DNA of 38,189 nt from Bacillota bacterium (GCA_023398815.1 JAEWRW010000041.1:1-38189), one strand, 5' to 3'; positions 1-8,212 are shown, counted from the first letter of the stretch. The notes: generated by a model not told the origin, from the letters alone. A program made the numbers and translations.

Positions 1-2029
1 TCTCCACGCCGCCGACAATCTTCTCCAGCGCCTGGGCCGTCTCGTTCGCCAGTTTTGTGCCCTGCTCGGCCTTCTTCACCGAGTTCTCAATGAGGTCGGT
101 CGTCTCCTTGGCCGCCGTGGCGCTGCGGGCCGCCAGGCTCCGCACTTCCTCGGCCACCACGGCAAAGCCCTTGCCGTGCTGCCCGGCGCGCGCCGCTTCC
201 ACCGCAGCGTTCAAGGCCAGCAGATTCGTCTGGAACGCGATGTCGTCGATCACCTTGATGATCTTGGAGATGGAAGCAGAGCTGGCGTTGATCTCCTCCA
301 TGCTGCGCTGCATGGCCTTCATCTGGCTGTTGCCGGCCACCGCCTCGTCCCGCGCGGTCATGGTCAGGTCGCTGGCCTTCGCGGCGTTCATGGCGTTCTC
401 TTTGGTTTGCCGTGTGATCTCCGCCACCGATACCGTCAGTTCCTCAATGGCGCTGGCCTGCTCGGTCGCGCCCTGGCTCAGGGCCTGGCTGCCGTCGCTG
501 ACCTGGCTGGTGCCGGCGGCCACCTGCTCGGCGGCACGGGCCATCTCGTCAAGCATGTCGTTGAGCGAATCCACAATGTTGTTGAGCGAATCCTTGATGG
601 GCCCGAAATCGCCACGGTAGTCCGCGTCGATGGATACCTTCAGGTTGCCGGTGGCCATCTCATTGAGGACGGCAGAGATCTCACCCACATAGCTCTGCAG
701 GGCGTCCAGCGTGCCGTTGAGGGCCACCTTGATCTGGGCGTGGTCGCCCACGTAGTCGCCCTCCACCCGGGCGCGAAGGTCGCCATGGGCCATGTACTGT
801 AACACTGCCGTCGCCTCGTGGATGGGGTTGAGGATGGCATCGAGCATGGAGTTGACGCCGCCCACAATGTCGCGGTACCCACCCTTGTGCTTGGCAAGGT
901 CGGCACGGGTGTTGAGTTCGCCCCGCTTGCCCGCCTGAACGAGCAGAATGATGTCGTTGAGCAGACCATAGATGGCGGAAGTGACGCCGTTGAGGCTGAC
1001 GATGATGGCGCGAAAATCGCCCTGGTAGGCATTCACATCCATCGGCTGCACATCGATGCCGTTGGCCATCTTGTCCAACTGGGCCGCGGTGTCGTTGAGC
1101 GGCCCCACGACAAGGTCCAGCGTCTGGTTGACGCCCCCCACAATGCGGCGATAGTCGCCCTGATGGCGGCTGGCGTCAGCCCGCACTGAGAGCCTGCCCT
1201 CGGCGGCGGCCTCCGCCAACATGTTGGCGTCCTGCACCATGGCGCTGATGGAGAGGGCAGCCTGCTGCACGGCCTGGGCCACCACGCCCGTTTCATCCTT
1301 GCCGCCTACGTTGAGCGTGATGGTGGTATCCCCCTCAGCCAGCTTGCGGGCCGCCTCGGCGGTCCGGCGGAGCGGCCGGCCGATGGCGCTGGAGAGCAGT
1401 TGGGCCAGCAGCAGGACAATCAGCGCAGAACCCGCGATGAGGAGGGCACTCTGAATGAGGGAGCTCTGATTGACCCGATGGTTCATCGCCGCCATTTCCT
1501 GGCCCTTTTGGGCCAGCAGTTCGGTCAGTGTCTCCATACTGGTGGTGGCGGCGTTGGCCAGGGCGGTCGTGGCCTCGCCATCCAGTGCGTTGGACGCCTC
1601 GTCGTCCATGTTTTTGAGGGCGAAGGCCTGCACCTGCTTGGCCTTTTCCACGTACTTGTCGTAGCTTTCCTTGAAGAGCTTTGCCTGAGCGATCAAGTCC
1701 GGGTCGGCAAGTTCGCTTTCCAGCTTTTGATAGCTCTCCTCAATGAGGGCAAACTTCTTTGCGAGCTTGTCCCGCTCGCCCTGCATCAGTTCCTCATCGT
1801 CCTTGGTGATGAGATCGCGAAGATCCACGCGGGAGCGCTGGTAATAGCTTGCCACCCGGAGTGCATCGCCTGTGGGGACGGCCAATTCACTGTAAATCCG
1901 GTCAGCCCGTTCCGTCACCTGGTTCAGGCTAATGGCCCCCGCGATGCCCGTGCCAACCACGATCAGCAGCATGGGCAGAAACGCCAGATACAACTTGGTG
2001 CGAATGCTTCTGTTTGAAAACCATCTCAT
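1..2029 (-). CDS. Methyl-accepting chemotaxis protein, 3' end cut by the window
   Basis: Transmembrane chemoreceptor that would signal through CheA/CheW. 676 codons are visible from ATG 2029-2027 (MRWFSNRSIR); an AAGGAG ribosome site at about 2042-2048 supports this start. In order: TM helix 1 (about 12-36), a four-helix-bundle type extracellular sensor (about 37-190), TM helix 2 (about 192-216), HAMP (about 217-270), then a run of degenerate HAMP-like units (about 275-490) that repeat the pattern GDYRxIVxxVNxxLDxxxxP, and the signalling coiled coil. The conserved hairpin tip IDDIAFQTNLLALNAAVEAA lies near residues 595-614, followed by RAGxxGKGFAVVAEEVRxLA. The reading frame is open to base 1, so the end of the signalling domain lies outside. 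The gene is divergent from dinB. The ligand cannot be told. Confidence 0.95.
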   Translation of the reverse strand, partial: MRWFSNRSIRTKLYLAFLPMLLIVVGTGIAGAISLNQVTERADRIYSELAVPTGDALRVASYYQRSRVDLRDLITKDDEELMQGERDKLAKKFALIEESYQKLESELADPDLIAQAKLFKESYDKYVEKAKQVQAFALKNMDDEASNALDGEATTALANAATTSMETLTELLAQKGQEMAAMNHRVNQSSLIQSALLIAGSALIVLLLAQLLSSAIGRPLRRTAEAARKLAEGDTTITLNVGGKDETGVVAQAVQQAALSISAMVQDANMLAEAAAEGRLSVRADASRHQGDYRRIVGGVNQTLDLVVGPLNDTAAQLDKMANGIDVQPMDVNAYQGDFRAIIVSLNGVTSAIYGLLNDIILLVQAGKRGELNTRADLAKHKGGYRDIVGGVNSMLDAILNPIHEATAVLQYMAHGDLRARVEGDYVGDHAQIKVALNGTLDALQSYVGEISAVLNEMATGNLKVSIDADYRGDFGPIKDSLNNIVDSLNDMLDEMARAAEQVAAGTSQVSDGSQALSQGATEQASAIEELTVSVAEITRQTKENAMNAAKASDLTMTARDEAVAGNSQMKAMQRSMEEINASSASISKIIKVIDDIAFQTNLLALNAAVEAARAGQHGKGFAVVAEEVRSLAARSATAAKETTDLIENSVKKAEQGTKLANETAQALEKIVGGVE

Positions 2030-2206
2030 ACACGTGTCTTGCTCCTTTATAAATAGTCCACAGGAACAGATGCCCGGCACGACTGGCGCGCCAACGTGTT
2101 CCGGCCAGATATAACCCCGAATTAACAATGGGCAAGATGGCTCCTGCCGGGTCGCCACGCCCACCGGCTGGGCCGTTGCACTCTGTCAAGCACCAGATGT
2201 AGTGGC

Positions 2207-2235
2207 TTGCAAACAAAGAATTGAGTGCCTATAAT
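2207..2235 (+). promoter_or_regulatory. dinB sigma-A promoter
   Basis: TTGCAA (2207-2212) and a perfect TATAAT (2230-2235) are separated by exactly 17 bp. The predicted start of transcription, near 2241-2243, falls inside the LexA box and downstream of the TTG at 2221, so that upstream in-frame TTG cannot be the dinB start on this transcript. Confidence 0.85.
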
Positions 2236-2237
2236 AA

Positions 2238-2249
2238 GAACAAACGTTC
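2238..2249. promoter_or_regulatory. LexA (SOS/DinR) box of dinB
   Basis: GAACAAACGTTC matches the Gram-positive LexA consensus GAAC-N4-GTTC with perfect half sites. It sits just after the -10 hexamer over the predicted transcription start, where a bound repressor would block initiation. dinB is a classic SOS gene, so the site and the gene support each other. lexA itself is not in the window. Confidence 0.9.
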
Positions 2250-2265
2250 TTATTGCGAGGGCATC

Positions 2266-3516
2266 ATGCAGCGCGCGATCCTCCATTCCGATCTCAATAA
2301 CTTCTACGCCTCGGTGGAGTGCCTGAACCACCCGGAGCTCAATGACAAGCCCGTGGTGGTGGGCGGTGACCCTGAGCTGCGCCATGGCATTGTGCTGGCC
2401 AAAAACCAGATGGCCAAAGCCACCGGCATTCAGACCGGCGAGGCGCTGTGGATTGCCCGGCAGCGCTGCCCGGGCCTCGTTGTGGTGCCGCCCCACTTCC
2501 CGCGCTATCTGGAGTTTGCCCAGCAGGTGCGGGAGATTTATGGCACCTACACCGATCGGGTGGAGCCCTTCGGCCTGGACGAGGCCTGGCTGGACGTAAC
2601 TGGCAACCTGCAGGGCAACGGCGAGGCCATCGCTCAGGAGATTCGCCAGCGGGTGAAGCGGGAGACGGGCTTGACCGTGTCGGTGGGGGCCAGCTTCAAC
2701 AAGGTGTTTGCCAAGCTGGGGTCGGACATGAAGAAGCCCGACGCCGTCACCGTCATCACGAGGGAGAATTACCGAGAGCGGGTGTGGCCCCTGCCGGTGG
2801 GGGATCTGCTCTACGTCGGCCCCGCCACGGTGGAGCGCCTGCAGCGCCACGGCATCTTGACCATCGGCAACCTGGCGGCCTGCGACGATGAGCTGCTGCG
2901 CACCCTTTTCGGCCGCACTGGCCCGGCGTTGGGGCTGACGGCCCGCGGGCTGGACGAGAGCCCCGTGGCCCTGGCCGATGGCGACCATGGGCTCATCAAG
3001 AGCGTGGGCAACAGCACCACCACCCCGCGGGACCTGGTGTGCGATGAGGATGCCCACCTCGTGTTCCTCGCCCTGTCAGAGAGCGTGGCCGCCCGCCTGC
3101 GGGAGCATGGCCTGCGTTGCGGCACGGTGCAGATCTCCGTGCGGGAGAACGACCTGACGACCTTTGAACGCCAGACCCGGCTGACCACGCCCACCAACGT
3201 GTCCGGGCAGATCGCCGCCGTCGCCATGGAGCTCTTCCGCGCCAACTACCACTGGGCCCGGCCCATTCGCAGCCTTGGGGTGCGGGGGGCGGATCTCAGC
3301 CCCGCCAACGCGCCACGGCAGATGGACCTCTTTGGCGTGGAGGAGCGGCAGCTGCGCCGGGAGCGCCTGGAGATGACACTGGACGGCGTGCGCCAGCGCT
3401 ATGGCTCGGCCAGCATTCTGCGGGCGTCGCTGATGGGCGACCTGCCGTTGGCCGTCTCCGGCCTGAAGGCAGACCCCATCCTCGCCACCGTTGGTTTGGC
3501 GATGGATGGTTCCTGA
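2266..3516 (+). CDS. dinB: DNA polymerase IV (Y-family translesion polymerase)
   Basis: 416-residue lesion-bypass polymerase. ATG 2266 is chosen over the in-frame TTG 2221 because the promoter and SOS box lie between them; the protein then starts MQRAILHSDLNNFYASVE, the usual DinB N-terminus. Metal-binding residues are D9 and the D105-E106 pair in FGLDEAWLDVT. The helix-hairpin-helix thumb region (VGPATVERLQRHGI) and the little-finger domain follow. A beta-clamp binding pentapeptide, QMDLF, starts at residue 352. The ribosome site is GAGGG at 2256-2260. SOS induction is predicted from the operator. Family membership is secure; its role in mutagenesis is inferred from the family. Confidence 0.95.
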   Translation: MQRAILHSDLNNFYASVECLNHPELNDKPVVVGGDPELRHGIVLAKNQMAKATGIQTGEALWIARQRCPGLVVVPPHFPRYLEFAQQVREIYGTYTDRVEPFGLDEAWLDVTGNLQGNGEAIAQEIRQRVKRETGLTVSVGASFNKVFAKLGSDMKKPDAVTVITRENYRERVWPLPVGDLLYVGPATVERLQRHGILTIGNLAACDDELLRTLFGRTGPALGLTARGLDESPVALADGDHGLIKSVGNSTTTPRDLVCDEDAHLVFLALSESVAARLREHGLRCGTVQISVRENDLTTFERQTRLTTPTNVSGQIAAVAMELFRANYHWARPIRSLGVRGADLSPANAPRQMDLFGVEERQLRRERLEMTLDGVRQRYGSASILRASLMGDLPLAVSGLKADPILATVGLAMDGS

Positions 3517-3628
3517 CCATTCCGTGCGCCCTCCACACAAAGTTCACAGCCGGTTCACACTTTGTTTACATTTACTACTTTTAAGCACATCGTTTTGTGG
3601 GAATGACTTCCAAACAGGGCAAAAAGGG

Positions 3629-3657
3629 TTGTTTTTATCGGTTTGGCGTGATAGTAT
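3629..3657 (+). promoter_or_regulatory. Candidate promoter for the NlpC/P60 gene
   Basis: TTGTTT (3629-3634) and TAGTAT (3652-3657) are 17 bp apart, in the otherwise gene-free 3517-3847 gap. The leader would be about 180 nt. Both hexamers are imperfect, so this is a candidate only. The gap holds no convincing ORF; it is AT-richer than its surroundings. Confidence 0.45.
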
Positions 3658-3766
3658 CGGGAAGTCTTCAGAATATATAAATTTTGCAATTCGTCGATAA
3701 TAACACTAAAGAGAACGACGGCTTTATATGATTCCTCATTTCAATCCAAAAGGGGAGGTGATCGTT

Positions 3767-3784
3767 CATACCAAATTGGGTATG
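3767..3784. promoter_or_regulatory. Inverted repeat in the NlpC/P60 leader
   Basis: CATACC and GGTATG arms (6 bp, perfect) flank a 6-bp spacer, about 65 bp before the NlpC/P60 start and just after a GGGAGGTG purine run. It could be an operator or an mRNA hairpin; nothing here decides. Confidence 0.35.
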
Positions 3785-3847
3785 CAGGCGTGCGCGGCGC
3801 CGCTGCGCTCCTGTTGCAAAACACAAGAATAACGCTTAGGAGGTTCC

Positions 3848-4822
3848 ATGAACATTCAAATACGAAAGCCCGTTACCCTGTGCCTGTCCCTTGCCCTCAG
3901 CGCCATCCTGATGAGCCAGCCCGCGCTGGCTGCCGACCTGCTGCGGCAGGGCGACAAGGGGGACGACGTGAAAGCGGTGCAGACGAGACTCACCGAGCTG
4001 GGCCTGCTGGACGATAGCGCCCAGACCGGCTACTTCGGCCCCAAGACCGAGGACGCGGTCGCGGCCTTCCAACGCTATGTGGGGCTGAAGGACGACGGCA
4101 TCGTGGGCGACGACACCCGGGATGAGCTCTTTGAGACCTACGCTGTCACCACCATCGTGCCCGGTTCCCGCGGCGACAAGGTGAAGGATTTGCAGCAGAA
4201 GCTTGCCGATCTTGGCTACAACGATGGGAGCATCGACGGCATTTACGGCCTGGCCACCAAGGCTGCGGTCAAGACATTCCAGAAGTACAACGACCTGACC
4301 GTCGATGGCATCGCGGGCAAGGGGACGCTCGCCTGCCTCAAGAGCGGCAAAGCCGTGACCGAAAAGGCGGGCCGCCGGTCCACTTCGTCCTCCTCCAGCA
4401 GAGGGGCCAGCGTCAAGGCCGCTAGCACTGGCAGCACGGTGGACGATTTGCTGGCCTATGCCAAGAATTACCTCGGGCGCCCCTATGTCTACGGTGCGTC
4501 CGGCCCAAACAGCTTTGACTGCTCGGGCTTCACGGGCTATGTGTTCAACAAGTTTGGCGTGAGCCTGCCTCGCACTGCCCAGCTGCAGGGGTACAGCGAC
4601 ATCGGCACCAAGATCACCAAGGTATCGAGCCTGAAGGCCGGCGACCTCGTGTTCTTCAACACCGTGAGCGACAGCGACAGCTGCGACCACGTAGGCATTT
4701 ATCTGGGCGATGGCAAGTTCATCCATGCCTCGTCGGGCTCGGCCCACAAGGTGACAATCAGCGAAATCTCCAGCAGCTACTATTCGGCCCGCTTCTCCTG
4801 GGGGCGGCGCGTGATCGGCTAG
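3848..4822 (+). CDS. Secreted NlpC/P60 peptidoglycan endopeptidase with two PG-binding domains
   Basis: 324-residue exported cell-wall hydrolase expected to cut the D-gamma-Glu-diamino acid bond in peptide stems. The signal peptide (1-29) ends in ALA-A. Two PG_binding_1 domains lie at about 31-90 and 97-162, each with the GxxGxxVxxxQxxL pattern and a DGIxG motif. A Ser/Arg-rich linker (168-190) leads to the NlpC/P60 domain (about 197-324) with the catalytic Cys225 (FDCSGFTGYVF), His281 (CDHVGIYLG) and His293 (FIHASS). AGGAGG stands 6 nt before ATG 3848. It is monocistronic, closed by the hairpin terminator at 4922. It may act in growth, cell separation or spore-wall work. Confidence 0.93.
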   Translation: MNIQIRKPVTLCLSLALSAILMSQPALAADLLRQGDKGDDVKAVQTRLTELGLLDDSAQTGYFGPKTEDAVAAFQRYVGLKDDGIVGDDTRDELFETYAVTTIVPGSRGDKVKDLQQKLADLGYNDGSIDGIYGLATKAAVKTFQKYNDLTVDGIAGKGTLACLKSGKAVTEKAGRRSTSSSSSRGASVKAASTGSTVDDLLAYAKNYLGRPYVYGASGPNSFDCSGFTGYVFNKFGVSLPRTAQLQGYSDIGTKITKVSSLKAGDLVFFNTVSDSDSCDHVGIYLGDGKFIHASSGSAHKVTISEISSSYYSARFSWGRRVIG

Positions 4823-5100
4823 CGCTTCGCGTTCGCGGCGATCGCGTTGCGCTCGCCGCGAGTCTGTCGCCTTTGCCGCTTACGCGACAAAGGCGAGGGT
4901 ATTCCCTCGTCATAACGGAGCAGTGCCCACCCACCGCGCATGTCGCTGGGTGGGCACTTTGCTTTTCGTCTCGTTCGGGGTGGTGCAGGAATAGCCCGCG
5001 CCTGCGGGCGGGGTGAGCGGGGGATGTGCTTGTGCCTGGATAGCGTCCCTCCCGCCGGATGAACCGGCGGTCGACCCTGTGTTGCTTCCCCCATTCTAGC
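4823..5100 (+). repeat. Multi-hairpin downstream element, copy C
   Basis: Starts right after the NlpC/P60 stop codon. Visible hairpins: TCGCGGCGA/TCGCCGCGA (4833-4861); TCGCCTTTG/CAAAGGCGA (4867-4896) with the loop CCGCTTACGCGA; GAGGG/CCCTC (4895-4908); the terminator at 4922-4958; and CCGCCGG/CCGGCGG around the loop ATGAA (5052-5070). The CCGCTTAC loop and the ATGAA loop recur after other genes in the window with different but still complementary stems. No ORF is convincing here. Confidence 0.6.
4922..4966 (+). terminator. Terminator of the NlpC/P60 gene
   Basis: Twelve-base perfect arms AGTGCCCACCCA (4922-4933) and TGGGTGGGCACT (4947-4958) enclose a loop containing CGCGCATGTCGC, followed by TTGCTTTT. 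The loop sequence recurs at 18949-18960 and, inverted, at 12210-12221, which links the terminator to the dispersed element family. Confidence 0.8.
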
Positions 5101-5185
5101 TTTTTGACGGGGTGGTTGCCAGACACGCCGATGCGTTTGTCGGATGTTGGAGCCTCGCGTGTGTGGCCCAGTCCAGGTATGTGGT

Positions 5186-5695
5186 TCAGTCCAGGCGCTT
5201 GACCATGTCCACGCACCAGTCCTCATAGACCCCTTCGGTACCGTCGGCAAGGATTGTGGGGTAGGTGCCGTCCAGGTGCAGGGTGCCGACCACGGCATAG
5301 CCCAGCTTTTGGTACAGGCGCTGGGCTGGCGCGTTGTCCGTGGGGTTCACGTCCAGCCCCATCCAGCGGATGCCGAGGGCGCGGCAGGCGTCCTCGGCCC
5401 CGGCTGCCAGGCAGGAGCCGATGCCCTGGCCGCGCTGGCTCTCCAGCACCAGCAAGTCTACCATGTCGCAGCATGGCTCGCCACCGGTGTAGGGCATCGC
5501 GTCAGCTTTGTTACCAAGCATTACGACCACGAAGCCTACGACGCGACCGTGAACCTCCGCGCCCAGGTAGCGGATGCGCCCCTCGGCCTGGTCGCGGAAG
5601 CGCTCGTGGTGCAGCCCTTCCTCGGGCTTGATGGCCATGAGGTCGTTGAGATCGGTTTCGCCCAGAGGGCGAACGGTGCAAGAAATCGTTGACAT
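5186..5695 (-). CDS. GNAT-family N-acetyltransferase
   Basis: 169-residue acetyl-CoA-dependent acyltransferase. The start is ATG 5695-5693 (MSTISCTVRPL), 7 nt after GGAGGA; an upstream in-frame ATG at 5710 would swallow that ribosome site. The acetyl-CoA binding motif A is QRGQGIGSCLA (about residues 92-102), followed by GIRWMGLDVNPTDNAPAQRLYQKLGY, the usual C-terminal GNAT beta-bulge and helix. The substrate cannot be inferred. It lies just downstream of the BspA-like gene on the same strand, but a terminator separates them, so it is probably expressed on its own. Confidence 0.88.
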   Translation of the reverse strand: MSTISCTVRPLGETDLNDLMAIKPEEGLHHERFRDQAEGRIRYLGAEVHGRVVGFVVVMLGNKADAMPYTGGEPCCDMVDLLVLESQRGQGIGSCLAAGAEDACRALGIRWMGLDVNPTDNAPAQRLYQKLGYAVVGTLHLDGTYPTILADGTEGVYEDWCVDMVKRLD

Positions 5696-5710
5696 CAGCC
5701 TTTCCTCCAT

Positions 5711-5740
5711 AAAAAAGCGCCCCGCCGGAAGCGAGGCGCC
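5711..5740 (-). terminator. Terminator of the BspA-like gene
   Basis: Read on the minus strand, GCGCCTCGC and GCGGGGCGC pair (one G-U) around a short loop and are followed by TTTTTT (plus-strand A run 5711-5716). It lies 19 bp past the stop codon of the 5759-7714 gene. Confidence 0.85.
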
Positions 5741-5758
5741 CGGTTGCAGTGGGTTGTA

Positions 5759-7714
5759 TTATGGCTTGGCACTGACCACGGCGCTGAAGGCACCGTAGAC
5801 CTTCTCGCCCCCGACGGTGCGGTAGGCGATCACCTTGTAGTAGTAGGTCTTGTTGTCCGTCAGTTTTTTGTCGGTGTAGCTGGCGGCACTGGTGGCCTTC
5901 ACCTTGGTGTAGTCGCCATCCTTGCTGGTGGCGCGGTACACCTGGTATCCGGTTGCGCCACTCACCTTGCCCCAGCTCACCTTGACGGAGGTGGAGTTCA
6001 GGGCCTTGGCCTTGATGCCGCTCGCCTTAGCTGGTACGGCCTTAGCCGAAATCGTGGCGGAATACTGGCTCTTGGTGCTGCCGTTGATGGCCTTGATCTT
6101 GTAGTAATAGGTCTTGCCGGTCTTGCGGCCGGTGTCGGTGAAGTTCGTTGAGGACGTCTCCTTCACCTGGGAGTAGGTTCCGCTCTTGCTGCTGGCACGG
6201 TAGACGCGGTACTTTTTGGCGCCGTCCACCTTGTTCCAGGAGAGCTTGATCCCATCATAGCCCGTGCTTTTGGCTTCCACGTTGTCCGGCACGGTCTTGC
6301 TGGTCATCTTCCAGGCGGCGTAGGCCTTGATGTCACCGGTGATCTTAGCGGTGGCGAAGTCCCACTTGGTCTTGCGGGCGGGGTCTTTGTACCAGCCTGC
6401 AAAGGTGTAGCCTTTGCGGGTCAGGGCCGTGGGGGTTTCGATGTGCTTATCACTGTTGATCGGCGCGTAGTACTGGGCAGCAACCTTACTGCCCACCACG
6501 CACTGGCTCACAATGCTGAAGGGCTTGGCCAGGTGAGCGGTATAGTTCTTCCAGCCGGAGGCATTGGAGACGCGGTAGTAGAAGACAGGGATTTTCTCGC
6601 TCTCATAGGCGGTCACGTCGATGCTGGGCAGTTTCCCCAGGAAGTAGATGCTCTCCAGATTGTCACACATCATGAAGGCACCCATTCCAACGCTGGTGAC
6701 CTTGGCCGGGATGGTGATGGTCTTGAGGGACTCGCATAGGGAGAAGGACATCATTCCGATACTGGTCAGGCTGTCGGATAGGGTCACCGTCGTCAGACTG
6801 GGGCAATACATGAACGCGCCGTTCCCCACCGTTGTCACCTTCTTGGGCAGCGTGATGTGCTCAAGATTCTCGCAGGCGGAGAAGGCACTGTCCCCGATGG
6901 TGGTGAGAGTATTGGGGAGCGACACTGACCGCAGGGTGGAGCCGTAGAAAGCGACTTCCTTGATGGTCTTGACACCTGAAGGCACGGTGACCGTGCTCTT
7001 GCCGCCGGGGCAGCTGACCAGTGCGGTGCGGTTCTTGTTGTAGAGCACCCCGTCCTTGGAGGAGTAGGTGGTGTTGGCGCTGGCCACGTTGATGGCCGTG
7101 AGCTTGGGGCACTCGGCAAAGGCATAGAGGCCCACGGAGGTGACCTTGGCTGGGATGGTGATGGTCTTGAGGGATTTGCATAGATCAAAGGCTGCCATGC
7201 CGATGACCTTCAGGTTGGCCGGCAGCGTCACCGTCTCCACCGTGCTGGCGGAGAAGGCGCCATCACCGATGACTGTGACGGTGGCCGGCACCACGAAGGC
7301 ACCGCCTTTGGCCGTTGGGTAGGTCATCAGGTTCATCTTGGCCTTGTCATAGAGCACGCCATCCTCGCTGGAGAAGCTGTGGCTAGCAGCGTCTACAGTC
7401 AGGGTTGTGAGGTTTGCGCAATCAGCAAAGGCCGCGTCCTCAATGGTGGTCACACTGGCGGGGATGGCGATGGTCTTGATCGAATCCACCCCGTAGAAGC
7501 ACATATAGCCAATGGTGGTGACGGGTTTGCCACCCACCTCGCTGGGGATGACCACGTCTTGGGCGTTTCCGGTGTAGGCTTCCAGCACCACCGTGCCGTC
7601 CTCCACCGTGTAGTCGTAGTCATCGCCGGCGTCGGCGGCCAGGGCCGTCACTGCCAGGAGCAGGGTGATGAGGAAAACCAGCGCCCCAACGGGCAGACGC
7701 AGCAGCTTGCGCAT
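5759..7714 (-). CDS. Secreted BspA-like leucine-rich-repeat protein with two fibronectin III domains
   Basis: 651-residue exported protein. The signal peptide ends at ALA-A near residue 27. Residues about 35-385 are BspA-type LRR_5 repeats (AFxxCxxLxxIxIPxxVTxIG pattern), organised as two larger units, each containing a VASANTTYSSKDGVLYNK-like insert. Residues about 395-465 form a Listeria-Bacteroides (InlB B-type) repeat with YTFAGWYKDP. Two fibronectin III domains end the protein (about 475-560, 563-651), with the pair KYRVYRASSKSGTY and GYQVYRATSKDGDY. AGGAG stands before ATG 7714. No LPxTG motif, S-layer domain or C-terminal TM helix is visible, so it is probably secreted or held non-covalently. 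Adhesion is the usual guess for the family. Confidence 0.9.
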   Translation of the reverse strand: MRKLLRLPVGALVFLITLLLAVTALAADAGDDYDYTVEDGTVVLEAYTGNAQDVVIPSEVGGKPVTTIGYMCFYGVDSIKTIAIPASVTTIEDAAFADCANLTTLTVDAASHSFSSEDGVLYDKAKMNLMTYPTAKGGAFVVPATVTVIGDGAFSASTVETVTLPANLKVIGMAAFDLCKSLKTITIPAKVTSVGLYAFAECPKLTAINVASANTTYSSKDGVLYNKNRTALVSCPGGKSTVTVPSGVKTIKEVAFYGSTLRSVSLPNTLTTIGDSAFSACENLEHITLPKKVTTVGNGAFMYCPSLTTVTLSDSLTSIGMMSFSLCESLKTITIPAKVTSVGMGAFMMCDNLESIYFLGKLPSIDVTAYESEKIPVFYYRVSNASGWKNYTAHLAKPFSIVSQCVVGSKVAAQYYAPINSDKHIETPTALTRKGYTFAGWYKDPARKTKWDFATAKITGDIKAYAAWKMTSKTVPDNVEAKSTGYDGIKLSWNKVDGAKKYRVYRASSKSGTYSQVKETSSTNFTDTGRKTGKTYYYKIKAINGSTKSQYSATISAKAVPAKASGIKAKALNSTSVKVSWGKVSGATGYQVYRATSKDGDYTKVKATSAASYTDKKLTDNKTYYYKVIAYRTVGGEKVYGAFSAVVSAKP

Positions 7715-7769
7715 TTCAAATCTCCTCTCGATCGGTTGATGGAAGAAAAAAGGAACAACTATATAGTTG

Positions 7770-7798
7770 AGTATAATAGCTTATTACTGCTTGCGCAA
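7770..7798 (-). promoter_or_regulatory. Promoter of the BspA-like gene
   Basis: On the minus strand TTGCGC (7798-7793) and TATACT (7775-7770) are 17 bp apart, about 55 bp before ATG 7714. A plus-strand TATAAT at 7772-7777 overlaps it but has no good -35 partner. Confidence 0.65.
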
Positions 7799-7894
7799 TT
7801 CTTTTTGGCACGTCCTTCCTTCTTTTCGGCCCATTCACCACCGGGCAGGCCCCCACATAGGATGCAGCATGCCATGATAAAGGAGGTGCCTTCC

Positions 7895-8080
7895 ATGGGT
7901 ATCTTGGGCAATGTGCTGGGGGAAAACGAAGACAACACCAGTCTGCTGTTTTTCTTTCTTCTGCTGATCGTCCTCTTCTGCAACAGCAACTGCTTCGGCG
8001 AGGATATGGACAGCCTGCTGTTCTTCTTCCTGCTGTTGGTGGTGCTGTTCTGCAACTTCTGCGGGGCGGACAACGACTGA
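7895..8080 (+). CDS. Small hydrophobic protein with an internal duplication, function unknown
   Basis: 61 residues from ATG 7895, preceded 7 nt upstream by a full-strength AAAGGAGGTG (7878-7887), which makes this a convincing gene although it is short. Two near-identical segments, SLLFFFLLLIVLFCN (16-30) and SLLFFFLLLVVLFCN (40-54), each long enough for a short membrane helix, are joined by the acidic, Cys-containing SNCFGEDMD and followed by FCGADND. Each repeat ends FCN; four cysteines in all. It resembles in style the tiny hydrophobic spore-associated proteins of Bacillota, but no family is recognised with confidence. It is divergent from the BspA-like gene and followed by a perfect hairpin at 8174. 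Confidence 0.75.
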   Translation: MGILGNVLGENEDNTSLLFFFLLLIVLFCNSNCFGEDMDSLLFFFLLLVVLFCNFCGADND

Positions 8081-8088
8081 AGTCCAAC

Positions 8089-8134
8089 GGCCTTCCGGCG
8101 GGCGGCCCGCTGACCGCGACAGCCGGGGAAGGCC
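8089..8134 (+). other. Long hairpin after the small hydrophobic gene
   Basis: GGCCTTCC (8089-8096) pairs with GGAAGGCC (8127-8134), extended inward by GGC/GCC pairs, with a nested GCGGGC/GCCCGC palindrome. No T run follows. It may stabilise the 3' end of the mRNA. Confidence 0.45.
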
Positions 8135-8173
8135 CCTACACCAATGCGTACTTATGCCCGACGCCGCTGCGTC

Positions 8174-8212
8174 AACCATTGCCCCGGGAGAATTCCTGGG
8201 GCAATGGTTTTG
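8174..8212 (+). terminator. Terminator-like hairpin before the SpoIID gene
   Basis: Perfect 12-bp arms AACCATTGCCCC (8174-8185) and GGGGCAATGGTT (8198-8209) with a short TTTTG tail. It probably ends the transcript of the small hydrophobic gene. Between here and 8438 nothing else is recognised. Confidence 0.65.

Noticed and set aside
2221..2265. TTG at 2221 as dinB start
   Set aside because: It lies upstream of the -10 hexamer and the SOS box, so it would not be on the mRNA, and the extra 15 residues are not part of DinB.
3776..3829. Leader peptide of about 16-18 codons before the NlpC/P60 gene
   Set aside because: The nearest ribosome-like sequence is 16-22 nt from the TTG or ATG, and the peptide has no regulatory signature.
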